Positions 50,415 through 59,014 of a stretch of DNA of 64,000 nucleotides are shown in pieces. The stretch spans positions 62,001 to 126,000 of the forward strand of contig NZ_DGLD01000017.1 of assembly GCF_002387245.1 (NCBI RefSeq). Reading direction: 5' to 3'. Under the pieces are notes generated by a model that made no database searches, was not told where the DNA came from, and saw only the letters and a program-made list of their open reading frames with translations. The DNA comes from Brevundimonas sp. UBA4553. Its GTDB lineage: Bacteria > Pseudomonadota > Alphaproteobacteria > Caulobacterales > Caulobacteraceae. Both the position numbers and the translations under genes were made by a program. The first letter of the stretch is position 1, and each line of letters opens with the position of its first letter.

Positions 50415-51239
50415 TCAGAGCGCCTTCAGCACCACCGACAGTGCGGTCAGCAACAGGTAGCCGGCGAAGGCCTTCCTCAGCACGGTGCGGTTAAGTCTGT
50501 GCGCCAGTCGCGCGCCATAGGGGGCGGTCAGCGCCGTCAGCACGCCCATGATCACCGCCGCCGGGACATTGACATAGCCCAGCGACAAGGGCGGCCGACC
50601 GGGCGCGTCCCATCCGAAACCGGCGAAACCCAAGGCCGCCGCCGCACCGATCGCCAGGCCAAAGCCGCTGGCCGTGGCCACCGCCTGATGGATCGGCCGC
50701 CCGCACAGGGTCATGGTCATGCCCCCCAGGCTGCCGCCGCCGACGCCCATCATGGCCGACAGCAGCCCGATGCCCGTCCCGACGCAGCGTCGCCCCCAGC
50801 CCGTCGGCATGTCCTTTCGCACCGTGTATCGCTCGGGCATCAGGCCCAGCTGCATCGCCACCAGCAACAGACAGGCGCCATAGACGACCGCCAAGCCTTC
50901 CATGGAAGTGAAGCCCGCGATCGCCGCCCCGATCAGACCGCCGAACGCCACCCAGGGCGTCCACGTCCTCAGCACCTCCTCGTCCACGGCCCCATGCGCC
51001 CGGTGCGTGGCCAGGGATCTCCAGGACGTCGCGACGATGGTCAGCAGCGAGGTGCCGATGGCGACGTGCAGATTGCTCTCGCCGCCCACGCCCAGAACGG
51101 AGAAGGCGTAGAAGAGCGCGGGCACCAGCACCGTCCCGCCGCCGACCCCGAACAGTCCCCCGATCACGCCGGCCACCGCGCCCGCCGCCACCAGGGCGGT
51201 CGCCATCATCAGCAGTTCGGTCAGGGGCAAGGCGTTCAT
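50415..51239 (-). CDS. TauE/SafE family sulfite exporter-like permease
   Basis: 274 residues, eight membrane helices. Family pattern: GVIGGLFGVGGGTVLVPAL at the N-terminus and LLSAMMGVGGGSLGGMTMTL in the second half, the paired GxGGG signatures of TauE/SafE exporters. These move sulfur-containing or organic anions out of the cell; the substrate here is unknown. It lies between a chemoreceptor and dusA. Confidence 0.9.
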   Translation of the reverse strand: MNALPLTELLMMATALVAAGAVAGVIGGLFGVGGGTVLVPALFYAFSVLGVGGESNLHVAIGTSLLTIVATSWRSLATHRAHGAVDEEVLRTWTPWVAFGGLIGAAIAGFTSMEGLAVVYGACLLLVAMQLGLMPERYTVRKDMPTGWGRRCVGTGIGLLSAMMGVGGGSLGGMTMTLCGRPIHQAVATASGFGLAIGAAAALGFAGFGWDAPGRPPLSLGYVNVPAAVIMGVLTALTAPYGARLAHRLNRTVLRKAFAGYLLLTALSVVLKAL

Positions 51240-51285
51240 GGCTTGGCCATAGCCGTCGTCGCCCTCTCCGTCATCCCGGAAGCGG

Positions 51286-52320
51286 TCAGGCCGCCTCTTC
51301 GGCCACGCCCAACCGCGCCTGTCGCGCTTCGGCCTCGCGCACGGCCTCGACGGCGCGATCCACGACCTCCAGTCCGGCCCCGGCCTTGACGCCCTCGACC
51401 GTCAGGATCCGCCGGAAAGCTCGCGCCCCGGCCCGACCGTGCATCACGCCCAGCATGTGCCGCGCCATGCTCGCCAGATGCGCGCCCTCGGCCAGTCGCC
51501 CGGCCATGTAGGGGCGGTACCGTTCGATGGCGGCGAAGGGATCGACGTCCGCGACGTCCATCCCGAAGATCCGGCGATCCACCTGCCCCAGCAGCGCCGG
51601 CTCATGATAGGCGGCCCGACCCAGCATCACGCCGTCCAACTGCACGCCATCCGTGTCATCCAGATGCGCCTCGGCCTGGTCCAGATCGGCGATGCCGCCG
51701 TTGATGCAGATGGTCAGATGCGGCCGCTCGCGCTTCAGACGCCGCACCAGATCATAGTCCAGCGGCGGCACGTCGCGGTTTTCCTTGGGGGACAGGCCTT
51801 TGAGCCAGGCCTTGCGCGCATGGACGATAAAGCTGGTGATCCCTACCGCCGCCGAGGCGTCGACCGTGGCGAACAGGCTGACCAGCGGGTCCTGATCATC
51901 GACGCCGATGCGGCATTTGACGGTGGCGGGGACGCTGACCGCCTCCCTTATCGCCGCCATGCAGTCAGCCACTAGTTCCGGCTCACGCATCAGGCAGGCG
52001 CCAAACTTGCCCGATTGCACCCGGTCCGAGGGGCAGCCGACGTTCAGGTTGATTTCGTCATAGCCATAGGCCGCGCCGATCTTCGCCGCCTCGGCCAGTT
52101 GCGCCGGGTCCGACCCGCCCAATTGCAGCGCCACGGGATGCTCGACCGCATCGAACCCCAGCAGCCGCTCGCGATCGCCGTGGATCACCGCCGGCGCCGT
52201 GACCATCTCGGTATAGAGCAGCGCCCGGCTGCTCAGGGCGCGATGAAACGCCCGGCAGTTGCGGTCGGTCCAGTCCATCATGGGAGCGACGGACAGTCTG
52301 CAGGCTTGGCTGTTCAGCAT
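51286..52320 (-). CDS. dusA: tRNA-dihydrouridine synthase A
   Basis: 344 residues, an FMN-dependent TIM barrel. VAPMMDWTDRNCRAFHRALS opens the barrel, the catalytic Cys is in NVGCPSDRVQSGKFGACLM, and FIVHARKAWLKGLSPKENRD contains the FMN-contacting HxRxxxxxGLSPKxNR motif typical of DusA. It reduces U20/U20a in tRNA. Monocistronic by spacing. Confidence 0.95.
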   Translation of the reverse strand: MLNSQACRLSVAPMMDWTDRNCRAFHRALSSRALLYTEMVTAPAVIHGDRERLLGFDAVEHPVALQLGGSDPAQLAEAAKIGAAYGYDEINLNVGCPSDRVQSGKFGACLMREPELVADCMAAIREAVSVPATVKCRIGVDDQDPLVSLFATVDASAAVGITSFIVHARKAWLKGLSPKENRDVPPLDYDLVRRLKRERPHLTICINGGIADLDQAEAHLDDTDGVQLDGVMLGRAAYHEPALLGQVDRRIFGMDVADVDPFAAIERYRPYMAGRLAEGAHLASMARHMLGVMHGRAGARAFRRILTVEGVKAGAGLEVVDRAVEAVREAEARQARLGVAEEAA

Positions 52321-52462
52321 CTTATGACGGCATCAAACGGTTGAACGACGGCTCTTCCGAACCCGAAACCGCCACCTACGCGAAACTCCCGTCATCAACA
52401 TGGCGGTCCCAGGTGCGGCGAACGGGTCGCTATACAGGCAAGAGCCCCTCAACAGCCACTCC

Positions 52463-54361
52463 CTAGTGGCCGTCGACAATCCCGGCTTCGGCGGCGAGCT
52501 TCAGGAGTTCGGCCAGCGTTCGAGCGCCCAGCCGATCCATCAGCTGAGCCCGATAGGTTTCGACGGTGCGCGGACTCAGCGACAGCGCGAGCGCGATCGT
52601 CTTGTTGGTGCCTCCTGCGGCCAGCCCGTCGAGAACCTCGCGCTCGCGGCGGCTGAGTTCGGCGATCTTCCGAGGCGCGCTGCCCTGTTCGTCCGCCAGA
52701 CCGGTCTGGCGCGGCAGAGCCTCCCTCACGGCTTCGGCGATCGCCTCCACCTCGGCCTGCTGCGGCAGAACATTCGCCGCCCCCAGCCTCATGAGCTGGA
52801 CCACCATGTTCAGGTGATCGCCGGGCACCCCGGCCACGATCCAGGGCAGACGAGGTCCGTTCAGGCGAAGGGTGTTGGCGGCCTGCAGAAGCGGTTGATC
52901 CTCCGCCAGGGACGCAAACAGCACCACGCCGGGCATCAGATCATCAGACACCAGCGAAAAGGCGCGCAGATCATCGAAGGGACGGACCTTGAACCCTGCC
53001 TTGCCCAAGGCATGAGCCATCCGGTTCTGTTCGGCGGGATCGGACTGGATCAGGTACAGGCGGGGCTCCGCCTCTCGGCTGATATCCACCAGCATGCCGC
53101 CGATCCGTCTGACCTCTCCCTCTCCCGAAACGATGGGGAAGGCCGTGGCGCGATACCGTCGCCAGCCCCCGTCGATTTCGCCCATGCGGAACTTTTCCTG
53201 GATGATCTCGCCCCATCCGGCGCGTTCGAACGCCGCAGCGATTCTGGCGCGATCCTCCACGTGGATATTGGCCAGCCAATCGTCCCACCGCAGACCGTCG
53301 CCCACGAGAGACGCCGCCCAGGGGGCCTGACCTTCCGAACTCAGGCCGACCAGTTCATGCGTCGCCAAGTCAGCGGTCCATAGCAGGGCCGGCTGCGTGC
53401 CCGACATGGCTTGCAGGATCTCGCGATCCTCCTGCCCCGCGACCGCCGCCGCGCCATGCCAATCCTCGATGTCGACCGCAGACCCGCACCACTCCACCAG
53501 CAGCCCGTCGCTGTCCCAGTTCTGCTTGGCCCGCACCAGGAACCAGCGGTAGACCCCATCAGCGCGACGAAGCCTGAACTGACCCTCGAACGCGACCCTT
53601 TCATCATCGGCGCGTATGCGTGCCTCGGCGGCGGCGGGTTGGTCTTCGACGGCGACCAGATCCTGAAAGCGCCGGGCCTCCGCGGTTTCGCCTGCGTAGC
53701 TCTCGAACATCTGGTTCGCCCAGAGGATCCGGCCGTCCGGCGCGCACCGCCAGAGCATGGCGGGGGCCAGATCGGTGACGGCCCGCATCCCGGCCTGACT
53801 GTACCACATGGTCTGTTCCGCCAGCAGGCGTCGTGTCGTCTCGTAAAGGACGCCCATAACCCCCTGGATGTCCCCCTTGGAACTCCGCAAGGGTGAATAG
53901 GAGAAGGACCACCAGGTCCGCGACAGACGCATGTTCCTGAGCAGGGGAACCTCGAGATCTTCGCGGTAGATGGCCTCGCCGGCGCCCGCCCGGCTGAAGT
54001 CCGCCTTCAGGGTCGGCCAGGCCTCGGGAAAGACGTCGCTGAACGGCCGTCCCAGACAATCGCCCTTGCCCATGAGGATGGGTCGATAGGCGTCGTTGTA
54101 AAACAGCTTGTGGTCACAACCCCACGTCAGGAACATCGGGAAGCGGGATTCAAGGATGATGTCGAGCGCGGTCAGCAGCGCGGGGTCCCAGGTCTCAAGA
54201 CGACCGAGCGCGGTGTCATGCCAGCACCGCTCGCGGATGAGGTCAGCGCTTTCGCCCTTAGCCATCAGGCGGCCGCAGACCTCGGCCGGATCAAGCCAGG
54301 AAGGCGCTTCCTGTTCCGCTATGGTTTCCGGCAAGCCAGTCTCCGCGCATTTGTCGAACAA
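52463..54361 (-). CDS. Multi-PAS LuxR-type transcriptional regulator with degenerate receiver
   Basis: 632 residues. Three PAS-like domains at about 50-170 (FPMFLTWGCDHKLFYNDAYR), 190-300 (PAMLWRCAPDGRILWANQMF) and 320-430; then a receiver-like fold at about 435-550 in which VVLFASLAED stands where the phospho-accepting Asp should be; and a LuxR HTH at about 565-625 (LSRREREVLDGLAAGGTNKT). No kinase domain. It reads as a one-component sensor-regulator. It lies 63 bases below the HlyD gene on the same strand, at the tail of the type I secretion operon, so it may control adhesin export or be co-expressed with it. Confidence 0.82.
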   Translation of the reverse strand: MFDKCAETGLPETIAEQEAPSWLDPAEVCGRLMAKGESADLIRERCWHDTALGRLETWDPALLTALDIILESRFPMFLTWGCDHKLFYNDAYRPILMGKGDCLGRPFSDVFPEAWPTLKADFSRAGAGEAIYREDLEVPLLRNMRLSRTWWSFSYSPLRSSKGDIQGVMGVLYETTRRLLAEQTMWYSQAGMRAVTDLAPAMLWRCAPDGRILWANQMFESYAGETAEARRFQDLVAVEDQPAAAEARIRADDERVAFEGQFRLRRADGVYRWFLVRAKQNWDSDGLLVEWCGSAVDIEDWHGAAAVAGQEDREILQAMSGTQPALLWTADLATHELVGLSSEGQAPWAASLVGDGLRWDDWLANIHVEDRARIAAAFERAGWGEIIQEKFRMGEIDGGWRRYRATAFPIVSGEGEVRRIGGMLVDISREAEPRLYLIQSDPAEQNRMAHALGKAGFKVRPFDDLRAFSLVSDDLMPGVVLFASLAEDQPLLQAANTLRLNGPRLPWIVAGVPGDHLNMVVQLMRLGAANVLPQQAEVEAIAEAVREALPRQTGLADEQGSAPRKIAELSRREREVLDGLAAGGTNKTIALALSLSPRTVETYRAQLMDRLGARTLAELLKLAAEAGIVDGH

Positions 54362-54424
54362 AGGTTCGGCAACAAGCGAGGGTTGTCAACCTTGGCCGCA
54401 ACGCAATCTCTCGTAGATGCGCGC

Positions 54425-55615
54425 TCAAGCCAGCCTGGCCTTGAGCAGAGGCTTGAGCATGTAGCTCAGCACCGAACGGTTGCCGGACTGGATGTCCACC
54501 TCCGCCACCATGCCCGGACGAATAGGCAGTTTCCGGCCGTTTCGTTCGAGGTGGCTGCGTTCAGTTCTGACCAGGACGCTGTAATAGGACACCTTTCCGC
54601 GCGGCGTATCCTCCTCCAGGGTATCCTCGCTGATCTGCTCGACCTTGGCCGGGAGATCGCCGTACACGGTGTAGTCGTAGGCCGTGATCTTGACCCTGGC
54701 GGTCATCCCTTGGCGAATGAAGGCGACGTCGCGCGGCAGGATGCGCGCCTCGACCAGAAGCTGGTCGTCGATCGGCGTCAGTTGCATGATCGCCTCGCCC
54801 GGCTGCACCACTCCGCCGCGCGTCGTCACCCGGATGTCGTTGACCCTGGCGCGCACCGGGGCGGTCAGAAGCGTGCGGTTCAACTGGTCCCGGCGCTGAT
54901 TGAACACCTGGGTCTGGGCGGCCAGTTCAGCCTTCTTGGCGGCCAGTTCGGCATAGGCTTCCTGCATGTAGGAATTGCGAACCTCGGCCTGACGTCCCGT
55001 CAGGGCGGCGATGTCCTTGCCCAGCCGCAGGGCCTCGACTTCGCTGACCACGCCGCGCGCCGTCAGGGGTTCGACCATGGCCAGTTGTCGCTGGGCGTAG
55101 GCCGTTTCCTGCCGAAGCGCGCCCAGGGTCTGGTTCAGGTTGTTGCGACGCGCGTTGAACAGGGCGCGTTCGGACATGATCACCGGATCATCGGTGAGAA
55201 TGGAGGCCGGAAACTCGATCACGCCCTTGCCCAGAACCTCGGCTTCCAGTCGGGCGATGGCGGCGGTCAGCGCCTTGACCTGGGCCCCGGTCTCCATGGT
55301 GGAGGCGGCGAAGCGCGTGTCGTCCAGTTGAGCGAGGGGCTGACCCGCGCGCACGATGTCGCCCTCCTTCACCATCAGGTCGCTGAGGATGCCGCCTTCA
55401 AGGCTCTGGATCACCTGAACCCGGCTGCTGGGCACGACGCGCCCCTCGCCCCGCGCCACCTCGTCGACCGTGGCCCAGGCCGACCAGGCGACAAAGGCCG
55501 CCACAAGGCCCGCACAGGCCCACAGCAAGGGCCGCGCGCCGGGATTGAAGGACACGTCCCGTCCATCGGCCAGCGCCCGTCTGATCTGGCGTTCGACATG
55601 CGAGGCCTCAGCCAT
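54425..55615 (-). CDS. Type I secretion membrane fusion protein (HlyD/LapC-like)
   Basis: 396 residues. One N-terminal membrane helix (ARPLLWACAGLVAAFVAWSA), a lipoyl/barrel-sandwich domain (GGILSDLMVKEGDIVRAGQP), a long coiled coil, and a C-terminal beta-barrel ending KVEQISEDTLEEDTPRGKVS then MVAEVDIQSGNRSVLSYMLK. It bridges the inner-membrane ABC exporter to the outer-membrane channel. It overlaps the ABC gene by eight bases. Confidence 0.93.
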   Translation of the reverse strand: MAEASHVERQIRRALADGRDVSFNPGARPLLWACAGLVAAFVAWSAWATVDEVARGEGRVVPSSRVQVIQSLEGGILSDLMVKEGDIVRAGQPLAQLDDTRFAASTMETGAQVKALTAAIARLEAEVLGKGVIEFPASILTDDPVIMSERALFNARRNNLNQTLGALRQETAYAQRQLAMVEPLTARGVVSEVEALRLGKDIAALTGRQAEVRNSYMQEAYAELAAKKAELAAQTQVFNQRRDQLNRTLLTAPVRARVNDIRVTTRGGVVQPGEAIMQLTPIDDQLLVEARILPRDVAFIRQGMTARVKITAYDYTVYGDLPAKVEQISEDTLEEDTPRGKVSYYSVLVRTERSHLERNGRKLPIRPGMVAEVDIQSGNRSVLSYMLKPLLKARLA

Positions 55616-57740
55616 GGACCTTCCTCACGGTTGCGATCTCCGAGGCGATTTCCAGTTTCGATTCAGCAGGGCCGTCGCCCGCCACCCGCCCGCCAGAGAG
55701 GGCGATGACGCGATCCGCCAGGGCCAGAACCCCGCGGCGATGTGTGGCCACGATGAGCGTGCGCCCCAAAGCCCAGGCTTTCAACGTCTCGACCACGCGC
55801 CGCTCACTGACCTGATCAAAGGCGGCGGTCGGCTCGTCCATCAGCACGATCCGAGGATCCTGCAACAGCAGACGCGCGAGCGCGATCGCCTGTCGCTGCC
55901 CCCCCGATACAGCCTGGGAGCCGACGATGGGCAGGTCCAGACCCTTGGGATGCGCCCTCACGAACGGACCCAGTCCGACCGCATCCAGCGCCTCCAGCAA
56001 CTCGCCGTCGACATGCCGAGCCCCGTCCAAGGTCAGGTTCTCGCGCAGCGTGCCGTAGAAGAGGACGGAATCCTGGGGCAGGTAGCCGATGGCGGCGCGT
56101 CGGTCAGCCGGGTCGATCTGCGACAGGCTGATATCGTCCAGCAGGATGGACCCGGCCGTCGGATCACCCAGCCCCGACAGCATTCTGAGCAGGGTGGACT
56201 TTCCTGCGCCGTTGCCCCCGATCAACGCCACCCGTTCGCCGGCGGCGATGTCCAGGCGCGGGATCGACAGGATCGCCGCCGCCTCGGGCGCCGGACGAAC
56301 CTCAAGCGACTGAAGGCTGTATCTGCCGGCGACATCGGGCTTGCGCGTGAACTGGCGATCGGCCGGCCGCTCCACAGGCGCTTGCATCAGTTGGTCCAGG
56401 CCCTCCAGCGCCACCTTGATGTGCTGCCAGCGCGCCAGAATCCCGGTGAACTGCGCCGTGGGGGAAATCGCCCGCGACACCAGCAGGGAACAGGCGACCA
56501 GCGCGCCCACCGTCATATGACCGGCCGCGATCTGATAGACGCCGATCACCACCGCCCCGACATAGGCCAATTGCTGCGCCGCCGCCGCCGAGTAGCTCAG
56601 CGTGCTGGAAATCCAGCGCGACCGCGCTCCGGAATCCGCCAGTTGCAGGGAAAGCTGATCCCACAGCCGCAGATTTCGCCCCTCCGCGCGCGTGGCCTTG
56701 ACCGCTTCCAGATTGTCGACCGTCTCCAGCAGAAGGCCGTGCTTGACGGCGCCCTCCCGAAGATTGGCGCGCGACAGTTCGCCCAGCTTCCGCTGAAGCA
56801 TCCAGGCCGGCGCCACCATCAACAGCACGGCCGCGGCGGGAGCCAGCGCCACAGGACCGCCCAGCAGTGCGATGACGCCGATGAAGAACAGGATGAAGGG
56901 CGCGTCGCTGATCGCCGCCACGGTCGAGGCCGTGAAGAACTCCCGCACGGATTCGAACTCGCGCACCTGACTGCTGAAGGCGCCGGTCGAGCCCGGCTTG
57001 GCGGACAGGCGAATGGCCATGACCTGCTCGAACAGCCGCGACGAAAGCTGGAGATCCAGCCGCTTACCCGTCACATCCAGCAAATGCGCCCGTAACAGGC
57101 GGAACAGAAGTTCCGCGCCCACCGCCAGAGCCACGCCGCTGGCCAGCACCCACAGGGTGCTGAAATTGGAGGTCGGCACCACCCGGTCATAGACCTGCAT
57201 GGCGAACAGCGACGAAGCGATGGCCAGCAGGTTCGCGAAGGCCGCCGCCACGCCGACCTCGAGGAACGCGCGCCAGTTCTCCGCCACCACGCTGCGCAGC
57301 CAGTGCTTCGGAGCCTGACGGGCATAGGCGCCCGCGCGCTGGTCGCCCTCATATTGCGGCCTGGCGAAGACGATCAGGCCGTCATGGGCCGCCTCCAGAT
57401 CGGCCAGGGCCATGGTCTCACGCCCGCCGCCCGTCTCCGGCGACAGCACGACGGCCGTGGCCTGATCGCGAGAAGCCAGCACGCAGGTCTGGCCGTTCTT
57501 GAGCAGCAGCAGCGCGGGCAGCAGACCGGCAGGCGCAGCCCGGACCGTCATGGGCAGGACCCGCGCCGACATCCCCGCGCGACGCATGGCTTTGCGCACC
57601 TGATCCAGCGGCAGCCGGCCTTCCTGAAGCGGCAAGCCGTCGGCCAATTGCGCCGCGGTGGACGGCCGCCCCAGCTCGGAGGCCAGCAGGCTCAGCCCTT
57701 CAAGCAGACCGTCCGCAGAGCGATGGTCCGAGGTCATCAT
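55608..57740 (-). CDS. Type I secretion ABC exporter ATPase (LapB-like)
   Basis: 710 residues. An N-terminal peptidase-C39-like domain (about 1-135) lacks the catalytic Cys, as in exporters of uncleaved giant adhesins and RTX proteins. Membrane domain about 160-420; nucleotide-binding domain about 480-700 with Walker A GGNGAGKST, signature VSGGQRQAIALARLLL and Walker B RIVLMDEPTAAFD. It powers export of the adhesin encoded two genes upstream. Both ends overlap neighbouring genes, showing tight operon structure. Confidence 0.93.
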   Translation of the reverse strand: MMTSDHRSADGLLEGLSLLASELGRPSTAAQLADGLPLQEGRLPLDQVRKAMRRAGMSARVLPMTVRAAPAGLLPALLLLKNGQTCVLASRDQATAVVLSPETGGGRETMALADLEAAHDGLIVFARPQYEGDQRAGAYARQAPKHWLRSVVAENWRAFLEVGVAAAFANLLAIASSLFAMQVYDRVVPTSNFSTLWVLASGVALAVGAELLFRLLRAHLLDVTGKRLDLQLSSRLFEQVMAIRLSAKPGSTGAFSSQVREFESVREFFTASTVAAISDAPFILFFIGVIALLGGPVALAPAAAVLLMVAPAWMLQRKLGELSRANLREGAVKHGLLLETVDNLEAVKATRAEGRNLRLWDQLSLQLADSGARSRWISSTLSYSAAAAQQLAYVGAVVIGVYQIAAGHMTVGALVACSLLVSRAISPTAQFTGILARWQHIKVALEGLDQLMQAPVERPADRQFTRKPDVAGRYSLQSLEVRPAPEAAAILSIPRLDIAAGERVALIGGNGAGKSTLLRMLSGLGDPTAGSILLDDISLSQIDPADRRAAIGYLPQDSVLFYGTLRENLTLDGARHVDGELLEALDAVGLGPFVRAHPKGLDLPIVGSQAVSGGQRQAIALARLLLQDPRIVLMDEPTAAFDQVSERRVVETLKAWALGRTLIVATHRRGVLALADRVIALSGGRVAGDGPAESKLEIASEIATVRKVHG

Positions 57741-59014
57741 GGCCGGATCTCCACCGGCGCCTGCATCTCGTCTCCGGCCATGGCCGGGGTCAGCAGACCC
57801 AGTTGCGCCGCCGCTCGATACTGCGAGCGAAGCCGCTCGACGGTCAGCTCCATCACCTGACGCTCCGCTTCGAAATACTCGTTCTGCATGATCACCAGGT
57901 CCTGGATGTCTCTCCTCCCGACCAGGAACTGCTCCTGATAGGTCTCGCGGACCGCTTCCGCCTGGGCCGCCTGATCGGAGAGGGCGTCAATCCTCGCGCC
58001 CAGGGCCGCGTCCTGCGCCGTCAGCGATTCCACCACTCGCTTCAGATCCTGGCCGACCACTTCCACGCCCATGGCCGCCGCCGCCCGGCGCTGCTCCTCC
58101 AGTTTCGGCCGCTGAAGAGAAGCGAGGCCGGGCTGGGGATTGAACCGGACCCTCAGACTGATGGCGCTGTCGTCCACCATCTGCCCCCCGATTTCGCGAC
58201 GCTGCAAAGAACCCTCAAGCGCCAGCCTGGGGAAACGCGCCGCGCGGGCTTCTTTCACTCCGGCCTCCGCCGTTCGCACGGCCAGGGCCGCTCGCTGGTA
58301 AAGCGGCGCCGTGGCGATGGCCGCCTCCAGCGCGCCCTCCTCCCGCACCGCATCGAGGAAGGCCGGCGGCGTCGGCAGACGAAGCCCCTCGGCCGGGGCG
58401 CTGACCAGAAGCACGTAATGGTCGACGGCGTCCGCCAACTCGCCGCGCAGGCGCGCCCGCGTGCCTTCTGCGGTCGCCAGCGCCAGCGCGACCCGCCCGG
58501 TTTCAGCCTGATCGGAGTAACGCCCCTCCACTCGCGCCTGCGCCATTTCGGACAGGGCCGACAGACGCTGGACGTGGTCGTCCAGCAGCGACAGCTGGGC
58601 GCGTCGGCTGGCGATATCGAGATAGACTTCCGCGATCTCCAGCGCGACGTCGTCCCGCACGATCTGGAGGTTGGCTTGCTGCCGTGCGTAGAGGGACCGC
58701 GCCTTCTCCACCTGGCTGCCCGCCACGCCGAAGTCATACACGGTCTGCGACAGGGTCAGGTCATAGCCCATGCCCGCCGCGGCCGGTCCGGCCGATGCGC
58801 CGAGGGTCGGCAGATAGGCGTTTCGCGCCATCTCCACCTCCGTGGCGGCCACGGCGGCTTCCGCCTCGGCCAGGCGGACCTCGGGGTGTCGCGCCAGACC
58901 GCGCAACACCGCCTCGGCCAGACTTGTGTCCGCCCAGACCGGCTGGCTCGCCGACATGACGGCGACTGCAGCCCATACGCCCGGCGCCCGGGCGGCCCTC
59001 CCCCAAAGCCTCAT
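57737..59014 (-). CDS. TolC family outer-membrane channel protein
   Basis: 425 residues. Signal region (GVWAAVAVMSASQPVWADTS) followed by the TolC repeat: VLRGLARHPEVRLAEAEAAV in the first half and YQEQFLVGRRDIQDLVIMQNE in the second. It provides the outer-membrane duct for the type I system. It overlaps both the adhesin stop and the ABC start by four bases each. Confidence 0.93.
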   Translation of the reverse strand: MRLWGRAARAPGVWAAVAVMSASQPVWADTSLAEAVLRGLARHPEVRLAEAEAAVAATEVEMARNAYLPTLGASAGPAAAGMGYDLTLSQTVYDFGVAGSQVEKARSLYARQQANLQIVRDDVALEIAEVYLDIASRRAQLSLLDDHVQRLSALSEMAQARVEGRYSDQAETGRVALALATAEGTRARLRGELADAVDHYVLLVSAPAEGLRLPTPPAFLDAVREEGALEAAIATAPLYQRAALAVRTAEAGVKEARAARFPRLALEGSLQRREIGGQMVDDSAISLRVRFNPQPGLASLQRPKLEEQRRAAAAMGVEVVGQDLKRVVESLTAQDAALGARIDALSDQAAQAEAVRETYQEQFLVGRRDIQDLVIMQNEYFEAERQVMELTVERLRSQYRAAAQLGLLTPAMAGDEMQAPVEIRP

